From Symbiodinium kawagutii (Eukaryota; Sar; Dinophyceae; Suessiales; Symbiodiniaceae), in the NCBI GenBank assembly GCA_009767595.1, contig VSDK01003676.1, forward strand, positions 867,908 to 931,907: a DNA stretch of 64,000 nucleotides. The letters are read 5' to 3'. Of the stretch, positions 12,234-23,706 are shown piece by piece. Numbering within the stretch: position 1 is the stretch's first letter; the number at the start of each line of letters is the position of its first letter. A program made the translations under genes and the position numbers. The notes beneath the pieces were generated by a model. It was not told the origin of the DNA and made no database searches. It saw only the letters and a list, made by a program, of their open reading frames with translations.

Positions 12234-12352
12234 GACCACATGCGCAAGGCTTTGTACACATTGGTAGCCAGGGTCACTTGGGCTGGGCGCAGCTCGAAGC
12301 TCATGGATTGGAAAAAGTGGGACGTGCTGCTGCAGTGGTTTGGGGATCAGCG
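12234..12352 (+). CDS. Exon 4 of chain 9.5-14.9 kb
   Basis: An in-frame TAG sits just before it, and that TAG is also the AG|G acceptor (GTGTAG|GACC). Reads DHMRKALYTLVARVTWAGRS then SKLMDWKKWDVLLQWFGDQ, ending at CG|GTGATG in phase 2. Basic and Trp-rich. Good composition in a single clear frame. Confidence 0.6.
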
Positions 12353-12859
12353 GTGATGGTGTACCATGGTGTAGGCCTCCATGGTTGCAGGTGGCATTTA
12401 TGGTAGAACTGTTCACGAGTTTGCCAAGCCAAGGATGTCCCTGGCAGAGTTGCCCAAGGGATTTAGCTGCAACTCATTCAGCCAAAAGAAATTTATTGAT
12501 GAATGGTAGGAGTTCTGACGTGAGGCAAACATGATACTTTTTGATTCTGTGGTGTCATTCTTTCGCATGATTATTTGAGTAGTTGATTCATGACGCATGA
12601 TTTTTATTGAAGATGTTTGTTTCATGGCTGTTAAACATGGTTGACGATTAATGGTTGGTCCACGTGTTCAACAAAAGCAACCTCCAGTTTAACATCATTG
12701 ACATCATTTTGACGAATGATGGTAGGTCATGGTAGGTCCACATGCTCAACAAAAAATACCTCCAGTTGAGCCTCAACCAGCTGCTGACTTTTCTCCCGAA
12801 GATGGATGATACTCATCCGGGTGGAGCCCCGGTAGCTGGCGCCCAGGTCCCCCTCCAAG

Positions 12860-12940
12860 CGGCACCTTCGCCCCTGCCATGCGGACGGCGGCGTTCCTTG
12901 GCGCATGCGCCAAGGGCACAGAACTGGGGGGAAATGTCAG
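12860..12940 (+). CDS. Exon 5 of chain 9.5-14.9 kb
   Basis: After CCTCCAAG, in phase with exon 4. Reads GTFAPAMRTAAFLGACAKGT then ELGGNV, ending at a possible GA donor (GTCAG|GAGAGT), a class used in dinoflagellates. Small-residue-rich. Confidence 0.5.
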
Positions 12941-13040
12941 GAGAGTTGCGATAGAAACGGATGATGTTTGTCTTGATGGCTTATACCCATTAACTTAGGT
13001 TTTTAGCAAGGGATCTATAAGCCACCAAGTTGTTATTCTA

Positions 13041-13096
13041 CTGGGTGGTTTCAAACATTCGTTCTATAGGGGTTGAAACTTGAAACCACCAACCAG
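13041..13096. mobile_element. Family D palindromic element, short copy
   Basis: Starts CTGGGTGGTTTCAAAC and ends GAAACCACCAACCAG, so its ends are inverted repeats. A second copy follows 20 bp later. Confidence 0.6.
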
Positions 13097-13116
13097 TGTT
13101 TCAAACATTTATTCTT

Positions 13117-13170
13117 CTGGTTGGTTTCAAAGTTTCAGACATCTTTACTATAGGGGTTGAAACCACCAAC
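13117..13170. mobile_element. Family D palindromic element, second short copy
   Basis: Starts CTGGTTGGTTTCAAAG and ends GGGGTTGAAACCACCAAC, the same terminal signature as the copy at 13041-13096. Confidence 0.6.
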
Positions 13171-14086
13171 TGTGTAGAAAAGACGTTTTTTTTCTAGCGA
13201 CAGAAATTACTGTTGTAGCTATTGCATGCTATTGCTATAAGACGTCTTTTCACTACTGAAGCTACTACTGAAGAATTTGTTTGGTTGGAGCTGCAGTAGT
13301 CATTGCTGAATCGCTTTTCCGGCTCTATTTTGTGAATGTCTATTGCTGCTGGGCTTTCTAACGCTTGTTGGTGCTGTTGTTGCCATCATTTTTGCTATTG
13401 CCTCCGATGTTTCATGAATGTTTGAATGTTTGAACATCTCTATACAGTCACCATTGCTTTTTATGTTAAATACAGTTGTATACACATGTAATTATGTTGG
13501 ATATTTGTTGATTGACTTTATTTTTGCTATTGTTGCTTGTTGTGATTTTCTTGTCATTGTCATTGAGCCACTGTCAATATGCTCATTGCAGATGGTACAG
13601 TAACTCCACACGAAAAGTTGTTCCATCAATGTTGCTTTTGTCATCCAATAACCCTAATGGGTGCTACAGATTTTGGACCATGGTTACAGTAGTGATGGTG
13701 GTATAGACTCAAACATCGTGTGATATTGTTCTGCTTTGAAACACATGTGACAACCACCTTAGCTCCTTGGGTTCCGCATGATTCGCATTGACTCCTCAAT
13801 GGTTTTTGTCCATTTTTTACATGAACCACTCATTGGCTTCCAGGAGACATTATTTCAATGGGCTTTAGTGTCATCATTTCATCACAGGGTTCTTTGAATT
13901 TGGAAGCCCACGGTGTGCGATAGATTTACGACAACATCAATTCCGTTCAACAATATCAGCGATTGGCTTTTTTTGACCCCTCATGCCTTTGGCTTTCGAG
14001 TGATGAAAGAAGAGAATGCATTTCCAAATGCATTGGAATATACACCTGACCCCTCATACCTTTGCACATGTGGATGTGCTTTCGAG

Positions 14087-14159
14087 GTACCGTCCAGTGG
14101 TGCCCATGATGTGCTGCTTGGACGCATGGGGGCTGCGAACGCGGGTTTTATCAAGGAGG
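14087..14159 (+). CDS. Exon 6 of chain 9.5-14.9 kb
   Basis: AG|G acceptor (TTTCGAG|GTACC). The frame matching exon 5 reads YRPVVPMMCCLDAWGLRTRV then LSRRD and has high GC3. Another open frame (VPSSGAHDVLLGRMG) is possible but breaks phase. It ends at an apparent GA donor (GAGG|GATACC) in phase 0. Confidence 0.4.
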
Positions 14160-14790
14160 GATACCTAACAAGAGCTTCCTGTGGATTGAGCACGTATGGA
14201 ACACACGACATATTCTCATGGTGATTCATCAACTAGTTGTCAACTATTAGGGTATCAAGTTATTATTGATCACTTCGTTGTAGTTGCTTGGAGATCCAGA
14301 TCAAGACACAACGAGCTTTACCTCAAGTAGAGGGTGATGAACAGTCCATGTTTGGGGGTCCATACCGACTGACGTAGTCCAAACGCATTGTTTTTTTTTT
14401 TGGTGGCGCCCTCGGGTCGGTACGCCAACATAGCACCACATAGCCGCCAGATGTCTAAGTTAGTTCCCACAGGCAGAGGCACCACTAAGATGACTTTCAC
14501 TGTGCAGATGATGTCCAGCTCATCCTGGCAGACATCGGAACCACTGGCAGACAGACACAACATTAAGATGATAATTGTCATGACGCCATCTTTTTGTTTC
14601 TGTTTTTTCGGAGTGGCCCTTGAAACAAGCACAGTGCAAAGGGGACCGGAGCATGAGCAGTTTGTTTTCAGGTGGATCTATGCAAGTACCCTTGCCTTGC
14701 AATCGGTCTGGCGCTTAAAGCTTTCATCATTCTTGTCGGGATGGGCGGGCTACAGGTTGAAAGATTCCACGGTTTTCTCTTCCACCCAAG

Positions 14791-14877
14791 GGTTACCAGT
14801 TCCTGCGTCCTTCGAACAGGCCGTCAGGCCCTGCCGTGACTTCAGACCATGGACCCGCGGAAATTCAGAAGAAACTT
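14791..14877 (+). CDS. Exon 7 of chain 9.5-14.9 kb
   Basis: AG|G acceptor after a pyrimidine-rich tract (TCTTCCACCCAAG|GG). Reads GYQFLRPSNRPSGPAVTSDH then GPAEIQKKL, 29 codons in phase 0 at both ends, ending at CTT|GTAGCA. Matches exon 6 in phase. A competing frame (GLPVPASFEQAVRPC) is open too. Confidence 0.45.
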
Positions 14878-15306
14878 GTAGCATCAGACAGAGAGAAAAA
14901 AACGACAAGAAAAACAGCCTGTCACATGACCGTCACATGACTACAGAAAAACACTATTCTTTTGCCTGTGCGTTTCGTGGAGGATCTGTTGGCAAATAAA
15001 AGCAACATTCTTTGGGTGAACCATTTGATGGCCCCGCTTTTGTTTCGTTTCATGCTTTTCGCGAATTGGTTCACTCTCACAAAATAAAATAACATCAATG
15101 ACTTGGTAGGTGCACCGCAGCCATAATCCCATCCTTGAACAGTTGAGAAGTTCATTTGACTTCATCCGATTTCATCAGGTTGAAAGCCATGTTATTCCCT
15201 CCCCGCGGTTTGACGTCGGGCGTGTCAACGTTTGACGCTCCATTATCATGAGCTCAGCCGTTTTGATTTACCATACCATACCATACCATGTTCATCATCC
15301 TGAAAG

Positions 15307-15368
15307 ACATCGCCACCCTGAACCCACCCTGGCTGGGTGCCGAGGCCACGAGACGGCTTTGCAGCCAG
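15307..15368 (+). CDS. Candidate exon
   Basis: Reads DIATLNPPWLGAEATRRLCS and ends at GCCAG|GTTTCA. The frame is open upstream (MFIILK), so the true 5' border may lie earlier than the AG at 15306. Unknown function. Confidence 0.45.
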
Positions 15369-15520
15369 GTTTCAAGGCTGGATTTGGTAGATTTGAGTCT
15401 TGGGTTTAGATGTGGCTATGGGTCAATATCAACCAACCAACTTCCATGGTTTAACTAGCTGGGTACTGGTTAATCATAGGGGATAACAACTAGCAACTAT
15501 AGGTGACATAGCAGCTCTAA

Positions 15521-15647
15521 ATGGCTACGTGTCAATATTAACCAACCGGCAATAATAAATAATGGGGTAAAGCAACCAACAACAATGGGGAAAACAATGG
15601 TGAATGATAGGGGAAACCAAGGGTGCATGGTTCTGACCCACTGCCAT
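15521..15647. mobile_element. Family E palindromic element
   Basis: Starts ATGGCTACGTGTCAATATT and ends GGTTCTGACCCACTGCCAT: inverted ends of the family whose best copy is at 33356-33470. Confidence 0.6.
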
Positions 15648-15962
15648 GGATTAATGCTTACTGTGGGCAATAGTGGCTTATGAATTGGTGGTTTCTGAAT
15701 GGTTACTGCTTAATTAGTGATGAGCCATTGTGGCTTTTAAATTTCCAACGGTTGATCAATGGTGAGCTAGTGGCTAATAGATTGTGAACGAATGGCTAGC
15801 CAATGATTCTGTTGAATAGCAGATGATCAATTAATGATTCAGTTCCATCTGTATCCTTTCTTGGGGATGCACGGGGGTATGCCCACTTCTGAATATATCA
15901 TGGTATAGATTTATCCACATTTGGATAGTTTTTGCGTTTCATGGTGTTCAGTTTTCCTTCAG

Positions 15963-16110
15963 ACGGGTGTAGTAGATTGGAGTTCAAATGAGATGTTACC
16001 CGAGCATCGAAGCTACTCACCCGGGTCTTTTGAACTGAATTGTTTCAGACGTTTTCGTGCAAAAATTGCGGAGTGGGTTTGGATAAGCGAGCAAAATGCA
16101 AATGTTGGAG
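15963..16110 (+). CDS. Candidate exon
   Basis: Very good acceptor (GTTTTCCTTCAG|ACG). Reads TGVVDWSSNEMLPEHRSYSP then GSFELNCFRRFRAKIAEWVW and ISEQNANVG, ending at an AG|GC donor (TTGGAG|GCAAAC). A second strong acceptor at 16052 opens an alternative Cys-rich frame (FSCKNCGVGLDKRAKCKCW), so alternative splicing or a different frame is possible. Confidence 0.5.
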
Positions 16111-16386
16111 GCAAACCATCGAATGTGGCGTGTATAATCCTGTGATCAAGCCTTTTACGGGATAGAGAAATGGCAATGTACCTGTGTTGTTCTTCAGACT
16201 GCTGAGTTGCCGTTTTTCTCACCTGCGCATGACATCATAGAAAGCATGTCCTAAGGAAGAATAAGCAGAAGCTTATGTAGTAGCCCATTGATTGCTCATG
16301 AATGCTGAATGAACAGTCCATGATTCATTGATCCATGTTTGATTATTGAAAACTAACGGTTAAGACCGCTTAAGTAATGTTTAATG

Positions 16387-16466
16387 ACTTGATGGCGGAG
16401 CTGCATGGAGCTGCAAGAACATGTGCACTCTCGAAACCACGGCAAACTCAAATGGAACAACCCAAA
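16387..16466 (+). CDS. Candidate exon, 5' end uncertain
   Basis: Reads LMAELHGAARTCALSKPRQT then QMEQPK into a clean donor (CCCAAA|GTAAGG). No convincing acceptor was found. Confidence 0.35.
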
Positions 16467-17062
16467 GTAAGGATTTGTGTGAGCGGCGGTTACGGTAGAT
16501 CTTGGAAACTGTTATATGCATGCATATTCTATCATGAAGAACCATTTGTTGAAGTAGCCATATTGTATTCAACAAGTGGGAACCATTCGTGATTGGCCAT
16601 CAATGATCAGTGATTTCTGGAAATATTTTGAGGATTCATACATAGGTGCAACCAACAAATTCTGGGAAAAATCACATTTGCCATGGCGTTGGCCATTGTT
16701 TAGGTACTTAAGAGTCGCTATGAGTGGTTGTAAGCAACTATGAACCAACTCTTATTAGAAAGTTCATGCACGACACCATCCAACCAGTCAGTAATTAGTT
16801 TTTGACCCCATGACCTTTGATTCACCAGTACTTATTAGCCATTAGCCACTATTGACCATTAAGATGTGCCATGCTGTGAGCTATTGACCAATCATCATAT
16901 TATCCAATCGGCCATCAAATATCAATTATCATCACAGTAGTTTCAATTGTCAATCAATTTGTTTTACCAGTATAGTTATCAGCCATCAACTGGCCATGAT
17001 TGAACTGCGTTTAGTGGTAGCTGGCTTTTACACCACTAAGACTGCTATTGACGGCTTTTATT

Positions 17063-17078
17063 ATCATCATCATCATCG

Positions 17079-17127
<49 letters not shown>

Positions 17128-17171
17128 CATCCTCATCCTCATCGTCGTTGCCATCGTCATCATTATCATCG

Positions 17172-17210
<39 letters not shown>
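17063..17210. repeat. ATC trinucleotide microsatellite
   Basis: About 50 ATC/CAT units on the + strand, with a short CTC-rich interruption in the middle. The long His, Met, Ile and Asp frames across it are artefacts of the repeat. Confidence 0.95.
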
Positions 17211-17614
17211 ATTCTCGCTACTTGTGCCATTAAACAACAATAATTCCCATCAATATGTTCGGATCATTTTGCATAGTCATGGCTGATTCCATCAATAACT
17301 CTGGCTAGCAATGGTTCGAAAATGGTTCGTTACATTGGATTTACATCAATGACAATTATGCTTACCGTTATCAGCCGTGGTTCATGATGGTTGATACCTG
17401 GTTTATACCTTGAACTATGGTAACACAGTGCTTGATTGATTACCTATGGTTAATGAACTCCTTCCATCAACGACTGCCATGGGCCCACAAAAACATCATA
17501 TTACACGGGTTTTTTGGTGGCTAAAGACCTACCTTTTCGTTGGGTTTCGGGGGCCCGTGGTAGTCATGCTTGGTTGGTTGTGGGGGAGCTGCCAACCATC
17601 ACTGAGACTGCCAG

Positions 17615-17709
17615 GTCCAGGTGTTTCGGGGGAGAGTCTCATGGCCGAAATCGACCGACAATATCCCGTGACATTGCGGGGCGCTAAGCGTCGGCCTGCG
17701 CCACGCAGG
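17615..17709 (+). CDS. Candidate exon
   Basis: After GACTGCCAG, reads PGVSGESLMAEIDRQYPVTL then RGAKRRPAPRR, ending near a GC donor (CGCAGG|GCTTGG). The charged, basic C-terminal part reads as genuine protein. Unknown family. Confidence 0.5.
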
Positions 17710-18179
17710 GCTTGGGGCGTGCTGGGGCTTGGGTTTCTTCATGGTGTGCTTAAGCAGCTGGTGAAAAGAGGATTAATGATGGTTTATCATGAAAAGTGGT
17801 AGGTATAGATACTTATATTACCACCAGTTTGCCGTAAATTGATGGCCATTTACCATCGAATATGGAAGATTTTTTGATGTATGGATCTACTATTCCTGTA
17901 ATTACTGTATTTGCTTGTTGTTGGTAGTGGTGCAATTTTCAATCACTTTGCCCAAGGAGGAGGTTGTTCCCATTGGTTATGGCTGACTCCCCATTTGGCA
18001 ATTGATGGTGGGTCTACAGTGAAGCGTCTGCAGCCCAATGGTGGTGTTGTTGATTCCAAGCCTCAACCTTTTCACTCTCTATTGTCTCTATCTATTCTAT
18101 CTATCGTTTTCGCCATTGTTCGCCCCTTATCAACCATCATTCTGAACCACCCTTACCCAATCAATCCTCATCATTAAGA

Positions 18180-18510
18180 GCCCAACAATTCTCATCAACC
18201 GAGGTCATAATCAACATTGCCCCATCACTACATCCAATCCTGCCCCAACATTTTCCAACTGAATCATTTCCCAACAATCACCACCCAAATCACCAAATAA
18301 TTGCCCAACCATTAAACCCAACAACCACCACCCAAATCACCCAAGCATTACCCAATCATTTGCCGAACGAATACCTAATCAATTTACGGAACATTACCCA
18401 AAATTCATGAAAATTCACAATCACCCAACCATTTCCCAACCACTTCCCAACCATTTCCCAAGAATCACCACCCCAATCACCCAACCATCACCCACTCACC
18501 ACCATCCATC
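18180..18510. repeat. Degenerate CCCAACCATT tandem region
   Basis: Dozens of diverged CCCAACCATT/ACCCAATCA units. Low-complexity intronic sequence directly upstream of the next exon. Confidence 0.7.
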
Positions 18511-18545
18511 ACTGGCTGGGCTTCCCTCGGCCTGTCGAAGCCCAG

Positions 18546-18640
18546 GCTGGTGCACGAGATCGTGGAGGAGGTCCTGCACGATGCGCCGGAAGCCTTCCAA
18601 GCACCGGAGCTGAGGTCGGGAAACATGGTGTGGTTCCAAG
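18546..18640 (+). CDS. Candidate exon, helical segment
   Basis: AG|G acceptor (AAGCCCAG|GCTGG). Reads LVHEIVEEVLHDAPEAFQAP then ELRSGNMVWFQ with about 26 of 31 third positions G or C, and ends at CCAAG|GTCCCT. Coding may extend upstream (GWASLGLSKP is in frame). One of the clearest exons by codon usage. Confidence 0.65.
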
Positions 18641-18691
18641 GTCCCTTGGGGTTAAATCACTTAAGTGATTTTTGTTAATTGTAGAATGAAT

Positions 18692-18755
18692 AATGGTTTC
18701 CAACCAATGGTTTCCAATCAATGGTTTCCAATCAATGGTTTCCAAGCAATGGTTT
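18692..18755. repeat. 14-bp tandem repeat
   Basis: Four to five copies of AATGGTTTCCAATC, nearly identical, in an intron. Confidence 0.85.
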
Positions 18756-18759
18756 CAAA

Positions 18760-20253
18760 ACAGTTTTATTCAATAATAGTTATATAAGTGTTTCCAATAG
18801 TAGTTACTAAAAACCATGGTTTCCAAGGCGGGTCCCTTGGGGGTGACAAAAAGGCTGAGGTCAGTGGTTTGCGTAGGGGATGACAGTGGTTGATATCATA
18901 GGATCATGACCAGGATCATAACAAGGATCATAGTGGTTAACCACTTTAGTGGGATGATAGTGGTTAGTCATTTACCTGGACTTGTTCTTTTCGTTGTGCA
19001 GGATTTTTCCTCTGTAAGAAGGTTTGCCCTGTCAGATGGATGAACCTCATGGCATAATTAGTGGTTAATCAAGGGAATTCACTGGATCATAACCACTTTA
19101 TTAAGCACTGTCATCCTCTATTTTTCCTTATTTATCTTTAGTAACCACGATTTTATTGGGGATAATAGTGACTCAATGATAGTTATAAGACGTGTTAGGT
19201 ATCGTTTTGTCGTTTCCAAGAGTAACTAACGATAATGGTTACTAAAACTGAGGGTTACCGGCTGACTGTTAGGAATGATTTTCCATAATGGTTAATGATG
19301 GTTAGTGGGGACTCATGGTTATATTTGGTAAGCTATAGTGATCGTGAAATTAGTGATTCATGAATGTTAGTGAACAGTTCGTGGTTGAGAATGGCGATTA
19401 GTGTTGGTAAATTGGCAGCTACCCAGAAAGTTAAAAAATACCAGCAGCTATCAATGGAGGATTTTCCATGCAACTGGATTAGTTTACCAGAGGGAAAATA
19501 AACAATGATTGTTGCGGCAAAAATCATTGTTTAACAATGGTTGTTGAGATGCTTATTGTTTTAACTGGTTGTTTAATGTTTACCATCAACAATGATGGTT
19601 GTTGAGATGGGATTCATATCACAGGGTTCAGTTTTTTGGCCTAGGCAGGGGAACTCATCAAAGGACAGAGATCAACATGCAGAGATCAGCGCTTGGAGAA
19701 TTCAATGGTGCTGGAAGGATGCTGATCTTTGCGATTGAGGATTCGTGCAACTAGAAATTTCTTGGCTTCGTTGGGGAGTCAATGACTACTGTACTCGAAA
19801 ATTATTTTTCCGGGGGAAGTGAATGAAACACCAGCAAATGCAGTCCTTTGAACAATTTTGTTTTACAACAGGTTCATGAGAGATCCACAGCAATAACCCC
19901 CCAGCACTTGCTGGTAAATCACCACTTATTCATGGTCAAACTTAAATCGTGGTTGTTCATTATAATGGATCATTGAACACATTTTCACCTTCATTAGCCA
20001 GTGGTTCATTCACCGTGATGAATTAACTCAACTTGTGGAATGAAATTCACCCTTCCTGAAATTAACAGCTTATGGTTCACTAATTGAGCCTTTCATTCCC
20101 TATTATCATCTCCTGTGATTTATTGCTGGTAAATGTCCCTCATGCATTATTAGTTTCCTACCTAGATGATTGGTTTCACTCTGGTCGACTCTGGCCCCAT
20201 GACATTCATATCCGGTTACGCACCACTGCGGCCCCCTTGCCTGCACAGCACAG
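18760..20253. other. Intronic stretch
   Basis: AT-rich sequence with many TGGTTA/TAATGG words and one family B element. No credible exon seen. Confidence 0.5.
19403..19494. mobile_element. Family B palindromic element
   Basis: Begins near TTGGTAAATTGGCAGC and ends GATTAGTTTACCAGAGGG, matching the terminal motif of the family B copies at 26511 and 60585. Confidence 0.6.
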
Positions 20254-20357
20254 GAGAGATTTGAAGCCCCGGCTTCGAGCAGTGATCTTAGAGGCTTTAC
20301 AAGGCCTGCCATGGCGAGTCTCGTTGTGTTGCTGAAGTCAGTGGCAAACATTTGGCG
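20254..20357 (+). CDS. Exon abutting a family A element
   Basis: AG|G acceptor (CAGCACAG|GAGAG). Reads ERFEAPASSSDLRGFTRPAM then ASLVVLLKSVANIW and ends at TGGCG|GTTTCTG, where the GT belongs to the inverted terminal repeat of a family A element starting at about 20354. The donor is thus supplied by the element. Confidence 0.5.
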
Positions 20358-20467
20358 GTTTCTGAAGCCACAAGGATCCCCAAACAAATGGCGGATTTAT
20401 TTCTGTACTATAAATGGCTAATACTGGATGATAACTGGGGTGTACCCCTATGATTCGAGCAACCACC
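20354..20467. mobile_element. Family A introner-like element
   Basis: Starts GGCGGTTTCTGAAGCC and ends near TTCGAGCAACCACC, an imperfect inverted repeat. The interior carries the family words AAATGGCGGATTTA and GATGATAACTGGGG. Confidence 0.7.
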
Positions 20468-20519
20468 ATCTCCAAAAATCCTTTGGTTTCCCTAGACATT
20501 GTGAGAACTTGAAGCTGAG

Positions 20520-20593
20520 GGTTTGCTGCTGGTCCCAGCACGCCAGGTGGTGCTGTAGCCGCCAGGCCCGGGGCAGAAGTGAGGGCCTTTGCG
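20520..20593 (+). CDS. Candidate Cys-rich exon
   Basis: AG|G acceptor (GAAGCTGAG|GG). The frame that fits the preceding exon reads VCCWSQHARWCCSRQARGRS with very high GC3; an alternative reads GFAAGPSTPGGAVAARPG. It ends at TTTGCG|GTAGAC. Coding potential is likely, frame uncertain. Confidence 0.4.
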
Positions 20594-21257
20594 GTAGACT
20601 TTTCCACAATCATCAGCCACCAGCAATGACAACCATCAATGCCACCCGTCATCATCAACCAACATCATCAATGACAACCATCATCAGCCATTAACCATCA
20701 TCAGCCATTGACCATCATCAGCCATCAGTGGCATTTTTTGGGAATGATGGACCTTTGAAGTGAGAAGATCAACGGTGCATCTGTGGAACTTCAGATGACA
20801 ACAGACATTATTGGCAAAAGAGCCCAACAAATTATGGTCTCATGCCTAGAAGTAGCGTTGATGCTTTGATGGATCTAGAGCCCTGTTGCTGATTGTTTTC
20901 AATCAAAAGCAACTAACTGCTACGAATGTCTATTCTTGGTTGGTCACTGCCGATCAAGAACCAATCGATATCAATTTCAAATGTCATGAATGGTTGGTTG
21001 ATCAATTAATTATTGTTCTGAAGGTTGGAGGACAAGGAAACTTAACGCAGCCTGTTTGTTCTAAGTTCTATCTGTTTGTCGGGGGTTTTGCTATCAACAG
21101 GCTTTGCATGGCAGCTGACTGGTTGGCTATGCCAAGTAACCAGCCTTTCGAGTCATGCCGTTGTTGCAAATCATTGAATCCCTAGTCCGCTGACCCACCA
21201 AACCACATTTGGCACTAGCTTGAGAAGATCTCATGTCCTGCCGGCTGTTTTTCACAG

Positions 21258-21319
21258 GTTTCTGAGGCCCGGTCTTTTCGCGCACCAGAGAACACCAGCA
21301 CATGAGCCTTTCTCAACTG
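21258..21319 (+). CDS. Candidate exon
   Basis: Strong acceptor (GCTGTTTTTCACAG|G) and donor (AACTG|GTAGAG). Reads FLRPGLFAHQRTPAHEPFST. Short, but both splice sites are good. Confidence 0.5.
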
Positions 21320-21438
21320 GTAGAGATTCCAAGTTGCAGAGTTTAAGGGACCCAGTTTGGATTCGATATAGCTGGGTATCCACCAAGTTGAACTACATGT
21401 GTTCTTGTCTTAGTTTGGTACCCAGCTTGGTACCCTAG

Positions 21439-21511
21439 CCATGCCCATCCCTGGTTGCCGGTCAGGTCCCGCAATCCCAACGCAGTGGCCTCGGAGATGA
21501 AAAGAAGTGTG
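21439..21511 (+). CDS. Candidate exon, weak
   Basis: After TACCCTAG, reads HAHPWLPVRSRNPNAVASEM then KRSVV into a possible donor at 21512. Alternative frames exist. Confidence 0.3.
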
Positions 21512-21582
21512 GTGGGATGAGTTGGTCCTTGTTGCCATGGTGGTACCTGCTAACAACGATCCCAGAATTCGCATAGCTATAT

Positions 21583-21695
21583 GGTAGTTTCTGAAAATTA
21601 CATAGGGTATCCCGGTATGCCCAAGAATGGTTGGTTTACTGCTATAAATGACTCATAGTGGATGATTTGGGGGTACAATAATTTGAGAAACCACC
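21583..21695. mobile_element. Family A introner-like element
   Basis: Left end GGTAGTTTCTGAAAA, right end ATTTGAGAAACCACC, with the family interior GTGGATGATTTGGGGGTAC. Confidence 0.75.
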
Positions 21696-21699
21696 ATAC

Positions 21700-22746
21700 C
21701 TAAAAAGCCAGCGATAGGGGTATACCATCGAACTGGACAAACTCCTACAATCGCTTGTATAGAGATAAAAACCAAAGCATTTTTGGAGGTACACCATTCA
21801 GTGAGACGACAACTCCATCCGTGCTTAGCTGGTCCAGTAGCAGCAGCACCGCAATCATTTTGGTGATCAACATGATTACACATTCCAGTTTGTTGCAACA
21901 AAACAAGCGAGGGTCCATACTTTTATTTCTCCGTGGTAGGTTGTATTCGCGGGGTGGGCTGGTTGTTGTAACTTGGGTTGCTTGGCCATTCCCACGATGG
22001 GTTCCAGCATTGCTAGTGTTCTACGGCTGCTTTGATGCAGACCCGTGGTGTGACGTGTTTTGTAGGACAAACCGGTGCACGGCACAATTTCAAAAAGAGA
22101 GAGAGAGAGAAAGAGACAGACCACACCACAACCCTTTCATGCGGGTATTGGTCACCAATAATCCCAAAATTGGACGATGATCATTCTGGGACGTTCACCA
22201 TGTGTTTGGGCATTTGCGTTCCCATCAATCGGTTCCGAATAGGCGGTTTTCTCACTATCCCCTGCGTAGGGGCACTTGGTTGCTGAGTCCTATTCGGACA
22301 CTTGGTTGCTGAGGACAGAGTGATCTTGGGTGTTGCTCTTTACAATGCCGAGGCGCTTCGGACCGTTCTGTCAGCATGGGAATAGTTCAATGTTTGAATG
22401 CACGCAGGCATCATGTTTGACAGCAATCACCCCGTTTTGGAATATGTTTTTCAAGAAATGACATGTTACTTGTCATACTACGTTAATACCAACAGAAAAT
22501 GCACACAGGATGTTTCACAGATTGTTTGCCGGGGAAAATTCTTGATATATGCATGAACGTGCGAATGTATGCAAGTGTCACAGCACAAGTTCTGTGCACA
22601 TGCCTGGCTGATTTCACATCAAGACGGCAATGCCTGACCGTTCTTCAGTCACTTGAGCAGACTGGTTGAAGTTGCCCAAAGGCAATGAATCGGGCTTCAG
22701 CACGTCGGTTTGCTCATCCCCCTCGGTTTGTTTCTTTCCTGCCAAG
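21700..22746. other. No confident exon
   Basis: An open frame near 21950-22130 (segment DPWCDVFCRTNRCTAQFQ) runs into a GA-rich tract. Borders are unconvincing, so no exon is called. Confidence 0.3.
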
Positions 22747-22838
22747 TCAACGGGGTTGTTTTGGGACACGATCTGATTGAGTGCACGAACTCCTCAATTC
22801 CATACCGCGGCCCAGATGTATTGATGCTTGTACTGAAC
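22747..22838 (+). CDS. Candidate exon with two good splice sites
   Basis: Acceptor TTTCTTTCCTGCCAAG and donor CTGAAC|GTGTGT. Reads NGVVLGHDLIECTNSSIPYR then GPDVLMLVLN. Mixed polar and hydrophobic, ending in a hydrophobic patch. Unknown family. Confidence 0.55.
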
Positions 22839-23168
22839 GTGTGTTTTTTGGCCATCATAGACCTGTCAGTCACATCATTGACCAATCATCGACTACTGTA
22901 ACCATGGTATATATAACTAGCCAACCAATCATAGCCATGATTCACCCATTTGAACCCCATGCACCATGATCAACCAGCTCATACACTATGATTCACAGGG
23001 GTCACTCACCATGGTCACTCCTGCAAACGAACCTGAACCTCGAAGTGGAACATCCACCATGGAAATAGCTCGTTTCTACATGTTTTCACAATAGACATAG
23101 CCGATGACATCCACCATTTATAGCTGGTTGCCTACAAAAACTGGTGATTTTTGTCTACACGTTCCCAG

Positions 23169-23312
23169 CCATCGCCTCGTATGCGCTGCCATGGATGCCT
23201 TGGCAGCCCCGTTGATGGCCATGACGGATGGCCCAGAGATCCCCGCGCTGGTTCGGCTGTGCAGCAGCGACATGGCGCGAGGTGTCGTAGCCGCTTGGGG
23301 CTCCAGATGCTG
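23169..23312 (+). CDS. Candidate exon
   Basis: After ACGTTCCCAG, reads HRLVCAAMDALAAPLMAMTD then GPEIPALVRLCSSDMARGVV and AAWGSRC with mostly G/C third positions, ending at CTG|GTAACC. A family A element begins 17 bp downstream inside the following intron. The Ala/Leu-rich helical pattern resembles ARM/HEAT-type repeats, but that is only an impression. Confidence 0.6.
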
Positions 23313-23328
23313 GTAACCATTAACATGA

Positions 23329-23426
23329 TGGTTTCTCAAAATAGGGGGGTCCCCCAAATCATGTAATAGTAGTCATTTACAGTAGTAAACCAACCATTTT
23401 ATGGGTTCCCTATTTTGGAAACAACC
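23329..23426. mobile_element. Family A introner-like element
   Basis: Left end TGGTTTCTCAAAATAGGGG, interior CCCCCAAATCATGTAATAG and AAACCAACCATTTT, right end CCTATTTTGGAAACAACC. Confidence 0.8.
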
Positions 23427-23598
23427 ATATTGGTTAAGAATCAAGGATTATATCAGCATGAATACTGGTTTGAAGGGGGGAGATGAAGGGAGTATACCTC
23501 ATTAAGATTGATTAAGAGTAGGGGATGCTAGCCAACCATCATGGTTAGACAACTAGTTGGTGGTTGGGTAGGAGGATTTTAGGGATTATCGCAACTAC

Positions 23599-23706
23599 CG
23601 GTTGGCAGTTGGTGGTTTGATTGACATCTTTATTTTCTCTAGTATTTTCGATGGTTGGTTGCTAGACTAACCCATTCGTTCGCGGGCAAAACCAACCACC
23701 AACCAG
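23599..23706. mobile_element. Family D palindromic element
   Basis: Starts CGGTTGGCAGTTGGTGGTTT and ends AAACCAACCACCAACCAG, about 108 bp, like the copy at 43727. Confidence 0.7.

Noticed and set aside
17011..17286. Poly-His, poly-Met, poly-Asp and poly-Ile frames
   Set aside because: Same reason: ATC/GAT microsatellite.
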